17,818 bases of DNA from Phytophthora quininea (GCA_011947345.1 JAAVTG010000079.1:1-17818), one strand, 5' to 3'; numbered from the stretch's first letter, positions 7,375-16,338 are shown. Numbers and translations: made by a program. The notes: generated from the letters alone by a model not told the origin.

Positions 7375-9044
7375 ATGCAGATGCTGTTAGCGTTGATGAT
7401 GACGCTACAAGCACTCGAGCGCAAGCTAAGAGCGTAGTTGGTGATGATGCCGACAGTGAAACTGATGACGATGATTTTGGTGATGCAGTTGAACTGGCAG
7501 GAGGATCTAGCCGAGGGTCTGATTTAGCTCCTACTCCTGAGGAAACTGAGAGTGAGCTCGAAGAAGACGATGATTACGACTATCTGTTTGATCCAAGTGA
7601 CGCTCATGAGGCACAGTGCGATAGCGGTGCAAGTGATGACGGGAGTGAACCGGCAGCGCCTGCTAGAAATGATGTACTAGCAATTCCATCGCAGATGCTG
7701 ATTGGAAAGGTGCATCCAAGAGACGAAGATGTTCGTCGTACACATGACAAGAAGCGTACAAAAGTCAAACTTTCTGAGGCAACAAGACGCCCGGGACTCC
7801 GTGAAGTTCCGAAGAGCGATAAACTCGAACGGTTTGAGGACTACTATGTGTGCTCAGTGTTCAAGGCACTGCACGCAGATCGCCGCGGAAACGGTGGGTT
7901 ACGTGCAAGTGACATCAAAATACCCAAGAACTACCGGCAAGCGATGCGTTCCAAGCAGGCTAAGTTTTGGCGCGAAGCTATGGACGCAGAGATGGCTGCA
8001 TTGAAGGCCAAAGGGGTGTTAAGACAGATTCCACGCTCGGAATTACCCAGTGGGCAGCAGACCATCAAGACCATGTGGGTCTTTGACGTGAAGACAGATC
8101 ACCTAGGATATATTGTGAGATACCGACCACGCGTCGTTGCTCGTGGCGACAAGCAGCGATTTGGTATCGATTTCATGGACACATTTTCTCCTGTGGCACG
8201 CATGGCGACATTCAGGACGTTTGTTGCAGTGTGCATCATGCTGAACTTGGCAATCTACCAAGGAGACATTAACACGGCCTACCTCAATGCTGCGTTGGGT
8301 ATTAAGCAGTACTTGGAAGAAGTGGAAGGCTACCCGTGTGATGCTGATGGCATGATATACATCATCGAGAAAGCTTTGTACGGGCTGCGCCAGTCCGGCA
8401 GAGAGTGGAACAGTGAGGTGAATCGCTGGTTCCTGGACTACGGTTTCAAGCAGTGTGAGACCGAGCCGTGCCTTTATTTCTATGATAGAGACGGCGAATT
8501 CGCTATCGTACTTTTGTACGTTGATGATATTCTATGCGCGACGAACAACATTGAGTTCAAGAAGAGGATGTTTGAGCAGCTAGATAACGACTATGGGCTT
8601 AAGGATCAAGGTCTTCTCAACACGTACCTCGGCGTGCAAGTGGAGCAGAATGCAGATTCAATCAAGATTCGTCAGACGAAGTACTGCGAAGACATTATCG
8701 AGCGGTTCAATTTTGTGGACGCTCACCCAAGTAGAATTCCTATGGAGACGAACATGCGTCTGACGGTGAAAGACGATGAGGTGGATCGACGTAAGGAGAC
8801 GCCTGCCAACGGCAAGAAGTTCCCGTATCGTGAACTTGTCGGATCTCTCATGTATTTGACGACCTGTACTCGTCCGGACCTCGCGTTCTCGGTTGGACAG
8901 CTTAGTCGATACGTTCAAAACCCAACACAGCAGCACATTGGCGCGGCCAAGAGAGTGCTCAGATACCTCGTTGGTACCAAGACGCAAGGAATTGTGTACA
9001 CACGAAACAAGTCGGCCGAGCCAATGTGCTGCTTTGTCGTATAA
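7218..9044 (+). CDS. pol: Copia reverse transcriptase, truncated before RNase H, ending in host sequence
   Basis: The authentic frame starts about 7251, continuing integrase. An Asp/Glu/Ser-rich linker (about 7280-7680) precedes the RVT_2-type reverse transcriptase. RT marks: FWREAMDAEM (about 7966-7995), RPRVVARGDKQ (about 8127-8160), DFMDTFSPVARM, then YLNAALG, ALYGLRQSGREWN and the catalytic YVDD at 8517-8528. The palm and thumb continue to GSLMYLTTCTRPDLAF (about 8839-8887) and GIVY (about 8989). Copia elements normally have about 100-140 further residues of RNase H with acidic active-site residues. Here the frame crosses the junction at 9031/9032 and stops two codons later inside the ankyrin repeat (TAA 9042-9044). 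The enzyme is thus incomplete, and autonomous movement of this copy is unlikely. Confidence 0.88.
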   Translation: MEQRGARQRTPKVDGSSPSSDFAENDQQLWDDILRNSSLPDYDDACETQEGVNADAVSVDDDATSTRAQAKSVVGDDADSETDDDDFGDAVELAGGSSRGSDLAPTPEETESELEEDDDYDYLFDPSDAHEAQCDSGASDDGSEPAAPARNDVLAIPSQMLIGKVHPRDEDVRRTHDKKRTKVKLSEATRRPGLREVPKSDKLERFEDYYVCSVFKALHADRRGNGGLRASDIKIPKNYRQAMRSKQAKFWREAMDAEMAALKAKGVLRQIPRSELPSGQQTIKTMWVFDVKTDHLGYIVRYRPRVVARGDKQRFGIDFMDTFSPVARMATFRTFVAVCIMLNLAIYQGDINTAYLNAALGIKQYLEEVEGYPCDADGMIYIIEKALYGLRQSGREWNSEVNRWFLDYGFKQCETEPCLYFYDRDGEFAIVLLYVDDILCATNNIEFKKRMFEQLDNDYGLKDQGLLNTYLGVQVEQNADSIKIRQTKYCEDIIERFNFVDAHPSRIPMETNMRLTVKDDEVDRRKETPANGKKFPYRELVGSLMYLTTCTRPDLAFSVGQLSRYVQNPTQQHIGAAKRVLRYLVGTKTQGIVYTRNKSAEPMCCFVV

Positions 9045-9421
9045 AAACTAGAGCATACCGCGGCAGTTTGTCATTGTTGCTGTAGCTTTCTTGGTAGCCT
9101 GCGTGATCACTTTAGCTGAGATGCATCCCTTGCCATACAAGAACTCCAGGACGGCAAGGCGTTTGTCGTCGCACGACTTCGTGCCTGGAGTTTTGACTGC
9201 GGCCATGAAAGCCTTAACTATAGTACTGGATGGCATGGATTCCTGGCTGTCCAAGAGCTTTACCATATCAAGTCCCCCACCAGCGGCCGCTGCTACGAAT
9301 GCATCCTGTAGTGAAGCTAGTCGACAGTCTTCGATGGTCAACATATACTTCACAACCTCAATTCAACAACTTCCCGCCGCAGTCATGAAGGCCTCATCAA
9401 GCGTAGACGTTGTCACTTGTC
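9032..9421. repeat. Right copy of the 390-bp direct repeat of ankyrin coding sequence
   Basis: Same sequence as 3960-4349. Its left neighbour is the broken end of copia pol. Its right neighbour is the rest of the ankyrin gene, with the frame crossing 9421/9422 without a break (SKGQVTTSTLDEAF). This shows the repeat belongs to the host gene. The minus-strand nonsense codons here are TAG at 9050-9048 (where GAG would restore the repeat consensus L-E-F-L-Y) and TGA at 9365-9363. Confidence 0.9.
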
Positions 9422-10326
9422 CCTTTGACAAAAAGAACTCGACAATTTCCAACTGACCGCAGTCAGCTGCACGCACAAAAGCCACATCGAGAGAGTCTCC
9501 AGTGTACCTTCCGTCTTCGTGAAATAGCTCGACCACTTTCAAGTGGCCACATTCAACAGCACTTGATAACGCGTCCGGTATCGTATCTTCCGCATACCCC
9601 TCGTGAGAATACAAATACGTGGCAACCTCCAGCTTGCCGGCGATGATTGCAGCAATAAGCGGGGCCTCAGAACCTGCGTCATAGTAGTGTTCCTCGTACA
9701 GCAGATACCCACACTTCTCATCCAAGAACTTGACCACATCTAGAAACCCTTCGGAAGCCGCGTCAGTGATAGCATTGCGAAGATATCTAACGTCGTTAGC
9801 ACTCTGCAGATCGCATCGAGGAAGCAAGATCTTGATCGCAGCAAGATTGCAGAAACATGCGTAGTCTCCATGTTGGCAAATGAGTTCCATCATGTCTTGC
9901 CGTCCTGCATCTTGAGCCTCAGTAACTACTCTGCCTAGCTCCCACTGAAACAGAGTCATCAGCAAGAAGACAGCGACCCGGTGTCCCCTTCAACTGCTTT
10001 TGACAGAGGTTGGTAGACGTCTTCAGTTATGAGCTCAGGGGATCTCCCCACCACTTGTGCACCGTTTCGATGACGTTGCAATGACCAAACTCGGAGCCGA
10101 TCTCCATGAAGCAAAGAGCGACATCGTCTGGCTTGCTCTCGATCCGTGGCAGAAGCGCCTGCAGCCACTGAGCTTGTCCTGTAGAAGCAGCCACCACTGC
10201 CGCCTCTTTGACCGGCATGGCCATTTTGTCGATGAGTGTCATGACATGAGGGAGCGCTTGGATGTTGTTAGGGAACCACTCCGCCTTCAGGCACTTGTGC
10301 GGCTTGCCAGTGCCAGCGCTCTTCAT
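9048..10326 (-). pseudogene. Ankyrin-type repeat protein, 5' half (right of the insertion)
   Basis: Start at ATG 10326-10324. The N-terminal part has FMEIGSEFGHCNVI (about 10060-10105). Then come successive units of about 30 residues of the type A-x-x-G-x-L-E/K-V-V-E/K-x-L-x-x-x-x-x-Y, clear at EGFLDVVKFL, AGKLEVATYL, CGHLKVVELF, CGQLEIVEFF and GGGLDMVKLL. These are degenerate ankyrin-type repeats, which bind other proteins; no partner is known. Two frame breaks lie at C-runs of the + strand, 9985-9988 and 10046-10049, and each is repaired by one base. The TGA at 9365-9363 and TAG at 9050-9048 are true in-frame stops. The gene originally continued into 3124-3959. The start is supported by similarity to the paralogue at 12255. 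Confidence 0.75.
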
Positions 10327-10795
10327 CGGAAGTGAAAAGGGAAGAAAAATTGAGAGGATCTGAAAAACGTCACTTCAAATTTGCAAGGAAGTTGCTGCAA
10401 ATGTGAATGCTTATTGTCGATCCTCGGCTGGATCACTGCATGCTGTGACGCGTGAAGTTCATCCGATCCATTCTCTGCGGAAAACTCAGCAGGAAAAGTC
10501 GCATTTGTTCGAGGGTGGTCGTGAGGAGTTACCGTATGTATATATTGGTCGTCGCTCGCCGGTAGTTGGCACCAAACAGAAGAAAAACAAAATGGGTTGC
10601 GCTTCTATCCAGAATCGCATTGCTCGAACCGGGATGCAACAAGCGTCGACACGACTACTCCAGACCTAAGAAATTAGCAGTAGCAATAACAGGTTTTAAA
10701 AAATAGTGTTCAAGGCGCCATCACGGAATCCTCCCTAATTTACAAGCCTAGTTACCGCCGACAGCTGTGCCGAAATGACACTTTTGCCGCACATG
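10327..10795. other. Intergenic region upstream of the ankyrin gene
   Basis: This lies between the ankyrin start (-) and the stop of the next minus-strand gene, so it should carry the ankyrin promoter. A 7-bp inverted repeat ATTTGCA...TGCAAAT lies at about 10378-10401, and a TATATAT-like AT stretch near 10538-10546. A small plus-strand frame (10403-10669) has no recognisable motif and is not called. Confidence 0.4.
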
Positions 10796-11672
10796 TTAAT
10801 CACCCTCATGCTTGAACCGATCCACAACTGATGGAAATGTCGATAACTGCTTCGCCACCGCCTCCACCACCACCACCGGATATATTCTTCCCTCAATAAC
10901 GAGTTCCCATGGTTCCAATGAGCGAATGCACAGCGCGAGACCACGGTTGTGACGGACGTCCGCAGTTACAGATGTATTATCGACTTGTCCTTCCATGTTC
11001 GACACATAAAATCGAGCTGGTTTACCCGCTGGCTGTGGCTTTGGGAGTTCATCCATATCCGAATGATATCGGTTGTAGAGATTTCACTCATCGGGTTCTC
11101 ATCAGAAAAGACCACCGAAGGCTGCATCGACTCGCTGACGGCAGTAAAGAATTTGCTGGGAGGACCCTCCATCATCGATACGTTTACCAAAATCATCGAC
11201 GTTTTCGAACCAGAAAACATCGGGATCAATAATCGTACCACACCTCCGTCTCGCGGGAGTATACCTGCAGCTCGACGCCCGAGCAGAAACCACAGCGTGT
11301 TTTCGTCTGGTTCGCAATACAACTGCATAAATTGGCAAAACCCGAGTCTCCACGATTCCCATTTTGAACACCATTCTTCCAAGCATTTCATAGATTCAGG
11401 GTCCGGTATCAAATCTGGATTCAACACAAGCATTTCTGCACCACTCAGTGCGTTCAAAACCCCTGCACACTGACGAATTGTCCTGTAAACTGGCAATCCT
11501 GGTGTTGCCACGCTTTGGTCTCCACGACCACGCAAGTGTCCATCGCCAACAGCAACACGATGCGAGCGACCACCTCATCAATGTCATCAATAGCGAGTAC
11601 CTCGTCCATGATCAACTTGTCGAGTTGTGGTAGAATATACTCGGGAAGAACTTCATCTTGAGCATACCACAA
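10796..11672 (-). CDS. Unrecognised protein, broken frames
   Basis: Three overlapping minus-strand frames fit one protein read from about 11672 to the stop at 10796. First comes an acidic helical part (LDKLIMDEVLAIDDIDEVV, about 11570-11640). A second part has LPVYRTIRQCAGVLNALSG and LWFLLGRRAAGILPRDGG (about 11230-11505). The C-terminal part has MDELPKPQPAGK and LEPWELVIEGRIYPVVVVEAV (about 10850-11056). One-base losses near the A-run at about 11519-11521 and near 11055-11065 would join them. I do not recognise a family. Residue composition is protein-like, with conserved-looking aromatic and Gly/Pro positions, and no signal peptide or membrane segment is visible. It may continue from the ankyrin-like segment upstream (11612-12255), or be a separate gene joined to it by a deletion. 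Confidence 0.45.
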
Positions 11673-12255
11673 AGACGTTGAACTCGAACGTCGTACAGCT
11701 GCTGGCCGGCCACAACTATCGTGCAGGACTTGACCACATCGAGAAATTCTTCAGCCGCCACCATGGAAATGGTACTTTGTAATGTCTGTGTCTTCAAAAC
11801 TCTCGAGCGTGCAGCTGAGCTCCACCAAGTCCTGGTCCCAAATGTCTTGCGCCTTCGTATTGGCGCCTTCGAGCTCACATTGGAACAGTTTCATCAGCAA
11901 AAGCACGGCGTTCTTGTGCCCTCCCACGACCGTTTTGGTCAGAGCTTCACCGTCCATGTAGTAGTCGGGGTTTCTCCACCACGTGTACGCAGTTTGGATC
12001 ACGTCGCAGTAGCCAAACTCGGCGCCAATCTCGATAAAATGCACGGCCACGTCTTCTTGGTTGTCGTTAATCCTCTTCACAATGAACTCGAGTGGGCATG
12101 GCGAACTCATCGATGCCCTTCAGCACGTTGGGGATCGCTCGGATATTTGCCAAGGAAGCACCTCCGCTTGTACGGACGGCGATAGATATCCTTGCGGCAT
12201 TTATCGACGACTCGGAGCATGTACGGCATCCCGTAAAGATCCAATTCTCACTCAT
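11612..12255 (-). pseudogene. Second ankyrin-type paralogue, N-terminal part with internal deletion
   Basis: It starts at ATG 12255-12253. Shared landmarks with the gene starting at 10326 are A-I-P-N-V-L-K-G-I-D-E-F-A-M-P versus A-L-P-H-V-M-T-L-I-D-K-M-A-M-P, HFIEIGAEFGYCDVI (about 12002-12046) versus FMEIGSEFGHCNVI, GGHKNAVLLLMKLFQCEL, and AAEEFLDVVK (about 11730-11760) versus ASEGFLDVVK. About 16 residues present between A-M-P and the L-x-x-L-L/V-x-R-I segment of the first gene are missing here, and the frame changes at that point, near 12095-12100. After LDVVK the two genes stop resembling each other. The start lies about 50 bases from the PI4K stop, head to tail. The deletion and frame changes argue for a decayed tandem duplicate. 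Confidence 0.55.
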
Positions 12256-12306
12256 AAATTTCTCCTTGCATCTATCCTAACTTAAGGCTAATAATGAAAT
12301 GTTCAT

Positions 12307-15300
12307 TTACAGGATGCCGAGACAAGCGCGTTGGTACTTGTCGTACCAGCGAGTCCGCCAGTTGTTGATGGACTGGTCGATCAGCTGGTTCACGAACACT
12401 TGACACGCACTGGTGCGAGCTCCCGGTTTGAGACGCGCTCTCAGCCCCTCGATCACCGCCTTCTTGCCCCCTGCAAAGCACGGCAAGTCGTCGTTGCCGA
12501 CCAGCATCATCTCCACGAGCAGCACGATCTGATCCATGTTGCGTCGCAGAGCCAAGTAGGCTCGGATGCACAGCGACCGGAAGTATCGGAACGTGGAGCT
12601 GCGCGGACCGCCCATTAGCTCAACGAACTCGTCCGTGAGCTTGAACGGGGCTCGCTCAAAGTTCCAGTTGCTGCCGGGGCTGTTGGTGAGCAGGAAACCA
12701 AAGTCGATGTGGATCACGTGGCCCGCAGTGTCCACCAAGATGTTGCCATTGTGGCGGTCCTTGATCTGGAACACGTAGCACACCATCGAGTAGGCCGCCA
12801 AGCTCTCTACGAAGTTACGCTGCGCACGAGCGAAGCTAGCAGTGTCCTTGTCGCCATGCAAGCGGTGGTAAAAGTCCAGAAGAGTCGTGTAGTCGGGGTC
12901 ATTGCGCTTTAGAGAGTCAAGCGACACCGTGTCAGGCACAGTCTCGATCAGTCCTGTTGTGGCTGACGTAGCGATCACGTTGTACGGTCTACAAGGAAAT
13001 ACATTTCGGTTAGATAAGCTTGAGAACCACAACAGACAAGTATCAATCGTACCGAAGCGCAAGAGGAAGCGAGTACTCGCGGAAAATTCGATCACACTGA
13101 GCTATCAGCTGCGCCGCAAACTGCTCTTGGCGGAGATCATCGTTGCTCTTTACAATCACCGAGAGGAGACGCCAGCCAGGGTGGTCGCCAAAAGGAGACT
13201 CGCGACGGATGCGAGCCTCCTTTCGCTCCAGCGCTCGCGGAATACAATCATAGGCTTGTCGTCGTCGTTTTCTTGGGCCTCATTACCATCCTTGGCGCCA
13301 GATGACGCGACTGCACCGGTATCAGGCGCTTCAGCATCCGGTTCATCGTCCGTAAGACCATCGTCCAGGTCAAACTTGTCCTTCCAAGCGCTTGGGTCAG
13401 CGAAGTCGAGACTTATACTTAAATCACGGCAGCGTTGGGTAGGAACAGATTGCGGAGATCGCCTGCCGTCGTTAGCCGCTGCTGGCTTCGACGGGCTAGC
13501 AAACGAGCTAGCAAAAGCATCATCCGAAATGACAGCGAGTTCGCTATCACTGACAGTAAGATCGTCGATATCGCCTCCGTCTGCAGTAGCCAAGCAGGTC
13601 TCAAGAGCCTCCTCTTTTGCCTCAGGAACCGCAGTAGACTCCACTTCAGGCACAGGCTTCCGAGCGAACCACGAAGCAAACGACGAGCTGGGCTTGCTGA
13701 CCGACTGAGTCGTAGGCTCAGGCACTGGACCAACGATGCCTTCGCTATCCGAAGCAAGCACTTCTGAGTCCGTTCCTTCACTGTCCGCGTCTTCGGCGTC
13801 AAGGTCATCAGAGACTCGGCCTTCACTTGGTTCAAGCGAAGACGAATCATCAACAAAAACTTCAGTGTCAGAAGGAAGAGCTTCCTTCGAGTCGGACTCT
13901 TCTCCGTCGGCATCCTCGCCGTCAATACTGTTCATGCTTGCTTCTTCGCTCAGTTCAAGCGATGATACCGACGCAGCATGAGGAGTCACAGCACTAGAAT
14001 CGGGATTGGTTTTCGGCTTCTTCGAAAACAACGAAGCAAAATTCCTGCAGAGTCAACAAAAGCAGCAGTCGGCCCTTCTGTAGATACTGAGGTAGCTCCT
14101 TCGCTGCTCGAGCTGATGGTTTCTTCTCGCTTTAGCTCGCCTTGAGATTTAGCCGAGGAGTCGTCCTGGTTCTCAGTCTTGGTTGAGAACAGGGACGAAA
14201 ACATCCCTGCACCGTGGGCTGGAGCGACCGGATTTGAAAGTTTGCCCGACGTCTCAGCAGGTTCCGACTCGGTGGTGGCGGCCTGCTTCCTGGAAAACAA
14301 GGAGAATACGCCTGCGCCCGGAGCGGTAGGCGCAGCGGCCGCTTCCACCGTAGAATGCGACGACGAATCCTCCGTTGTTACTACGTGCTTTGTGTCCGCA
14401 CGTTCCACTACTTTCCCCTCATCATCAACTTCAGCATCAACCTCGAAGTCGCTGAAATCTCCATCATCGTCACGCTGTTTCTTCGAAAACCAAGACGAGT
14501 AAAAGCTGTCGAACTGGCCTCCGGAGCGAGCCGATGCACTAGAAGAATACTCTTTGATACTCCGTCGACGGCTCCTAGGAATACTCCACTGTCCCATTCG
14601 TTCCTGTTGATCCTCCGGCACTCTCTGAAGATCAGCATCCTCCAGCAAACTCTTTCGGCGGCCCTGCTCGACTTCTTCTCTCTCGTCATCACCATCCTCG
14701 CCATCCAATAGGTCGGGAGCGACTGCTTCCTTAGCTTTCTGTGCTCGTGCTGACGAGTCTGACACGACTGGGGTATTCTCCTCCTCGATGTCGGGTAATG
14801 CCGATCCATTTGGTGAAACTACAGTCAAGATCTGTTCGTTAGCTGGTGTGCTGTTCACTAAGCCCTCCTCCAAATTGTCCTGAGAGTCCTCCACTGGCGT
14901 TGCTGCTTCTGCTCCACTCTTTTAAAAGGAAGTTTCAAGCAAAAGCTGCGGGAGTGGTTCCCCAACTCCTTGACTTCCTCCTCCGTCGCTTCTTCGAAGA
15001 TGCTGCAGGGGTGGCCACTGAATAGTCCAGGACCTCAACGCAAAGAAAGTAAGGCACCCGCTCCTTAGTAGAGAACGTGAAGCACTCTTCCACCTGGATC
15101 GCCTTCACTCGGTGGTACGAGTTTCCAACTGGCAGGTAGATAACATCAGACGGGAGCATTCTGTCCTGAATCTGCTTCAATCCTCGGCGCAGCTCCGTGT
15201 TTCTCTCAGGGCGCGGCATCGGAATGAGTTCGTCCGCTAGATCTGTAAGAGCCTCGACAAACTTCGGCGTCTGCTTAAATAATGTAAACTGCTGCGCGTT

Positions 15301-16338
15301 GCCTTCATCTGTCCGTGCTTCATCTTCAATAGAGCATCGCTTGCTGAGCAAGTGGCCGGCGAAAGACTCGTCCGTTTCCACTTGTGCTGCGTCCAGGTCT
15401 TTATCCACAGGAAAAGCGCACGACCGTCTCTGTTCTAAATTTCCCGGCTTGGCAGGCGACACTTCCTGGGCGCAAAGTCCGTTGTTCATCAACAAGGCAG
15501 GCACACCAGCACGCATGCCAATGGCAGTGATCAGGTCCGAGTTTTCCTGGTCGGGTGAAGCCGTTACACTCAAGTACTCGGACTGATATTCGCGGGCGTC
15601 ATTGCAGAAAGATCTGAGGAACCACGTGAGTCTGTGCGCAAATGGCAGCGATTCCCCGCTGCGAGACATCAAGAAGCACTCGAGCTGATGCTGCTTGGCA
15701 TAGTTGCCATGTAACAAGAAGGTGCAGAGCTGCGGGATGTAAAACTCGAGCTCTGCAGCGTCGGTCTCGTAGCTGGAATAGAGCTCTTCCACCACGTCCT
15801 GGTGGGCGTATAGCTTGAGTAGGAGATGGAATACATCTTTGCTCTGCATGGGTGTCTGGCCGTCGCTCTTGGACAGGTTGGCAGCCAGTTTGTCCATTGT
15901 GTTTCTCAGCTTCTCGTCCCAAAACGTGCGGAATTTCTCGCCGTTCTCGCTGTCCACGGACGGCTGGCGCACCATCAGCACCGAGTCTCTTGGGGTGGAC
16001 GAGGCCGAGGACGTCCGGGTAGTGTCGGCGGTGCTGCTGCGCTCTTTGGTGCGGCGGGGCTTCTGCAGCTTCACTGGGCGGCGGAAGACCGACGCCCGTA
16101 CTCGAGGGCAGCGCCACCAGCGAGAACCGCGGCGGGGCGTCGGACGAGCTGGAAGAGCGCCAGTCGCTCTCGTCCTGGCCCCACTCGTTGTCGTTGTCGT
16201 TGTCGTTGTCGCTCGAGCTCTCAAGCACGGCGGCCGTCAGCTGGGGCAGCTGCATCTGCGCCTTGGCTGTGAGCTCGTCTAGCTGGTTGTCGTCGGGGGC
16301 GGGGGCGGCGCCAAGCGCTCCATCTTCGTGACCCCCAT
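12307..16338 (-). CDS. Phosphatidylinositol 4-kinase beta-type (PI4KIII-beta), two exons
   Basis: This kinase makes PI4P from PI and ATP at Golgi-type membranes. Start ATG 16338-16336 (MGVTKMERL); stop TAA 12309-12307. Order: acidic N-terminus with an Asp-Asn run; LKU helical domain (HGNYAKQHQLECFLMSRS, about 15660-15715); first N-lobe part (PSDVIYLPVGNSYHRVKA, about 15095-15155, to PYFLCVEVLDY near 15030); a Ser/Glu/Asp-rich insertion of some 550-600 residues (about 13240-15010); second N-lobe part (WRLLSVIVK, NDDLRQEQ); intron; C-lobe with KDRHNGNI (12763-12740), HIDFGF (about 12712-12695), GNDDLPCF and the terminal NWRTRWYDKYQ. All marks match PI4KB, not PI4KA. Frame breaks lie near 13221, 14038, 14920, 15008, 16095 and 16290-16312, each beside a homopolymer. 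Because the catalytic residues are intact, I read this as a functional gene with sequence errors. Confidence 0.92.
12989..13052 (-). other. 64-bp intron in the PI4K gene
   Basis: On the minus strand the donor is CTTCG|GTACGA and the acceptor TTTCCTTGTAG|ACCG, with an ATCTAACC branch-like site. Splicing joins ...LPLALR to PYNVIATS, the position of the conserved K/R-P-Y segment in PI4KB proteins, and keeps the frame (the Arg codon is split CG/A). Confidence 0.85.
13650..14512 (-). other. Five copies of an F-x-S-L/W-F-S/A-x-K motif in the PI4K insertion
   Basis: Within the disordered insertion, five short similar segments are spaced 35-120 residues apart: SFYSSWFSKKQ (about 14480-14512), GAGVFSLFSRKQ (about 14281-14318), GAGMFSSLFSTKT (about 14170-14212), AGIFASLFSKKPKT (about 14005-14050, across a frame break) and SSFASWFARKPV (about 13651-13685). 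Aromatic and basic residues stand out against a Ser/Asp/Glu/Ala background. Such repeats usually are docking motifs or short membrane-binding helices. The function is unknown and inferred only from repetition. Confidence 0.7.
16187..16210 (-). repeat. Hexanucleotide microsatellite (GTTGTC)4 coding for Asp-Asn
   Basis: Four perfect units of GTTGTC on the + strand. Read on the minus strand in the PI4K frame they encode an alternating Asp-Asn run in the acidic N-terminus. A simple-sequence repeat in a disordered part is likely to vary in length between strains. Confidence 0.85.

Larger units (their letters stand above)
4350..9031 (+). mobile_element. Ty1/copia retrotransposon fragment inserted in an ankyrin gene, lacking RNase H end and 3' LTR
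   Basis: Domains run in copia order: gag with zinc knuckle, aspartic protease, integrase (HHCC plus DDE core), reverse transcriptase (YVDD). Integrase before RT is the diagnostic Ty1/copia order. The insert ends inside the segment joining RT to RNase H, just after a GIVY motif, where host sequence begins at 9032. RNase H, polypurine tract and 3' LTR are therefore absent. At the left, 242 bases of non-coding leader precede gag and may include an LTR end. The reading frames are long, with only two breaks, both beside homopolymers (5725-5730 and 7248-7250), so the copy looks young. Orientation is opposite to the host gene. Confidence 0.9.

Noticed and set aside
12902..13708. 268-residue plus-strand frame
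   Set aside because: It lies antisense across PI4K coding exons and the intron; the minus strand carries the conserved kinase motifs.
16187..16210. CRISPR-like short repeats
   Set aside because: A simple hexanucleotide microsatellite coding for Asp-Asn, without spacers, in a eukaryotic gene.
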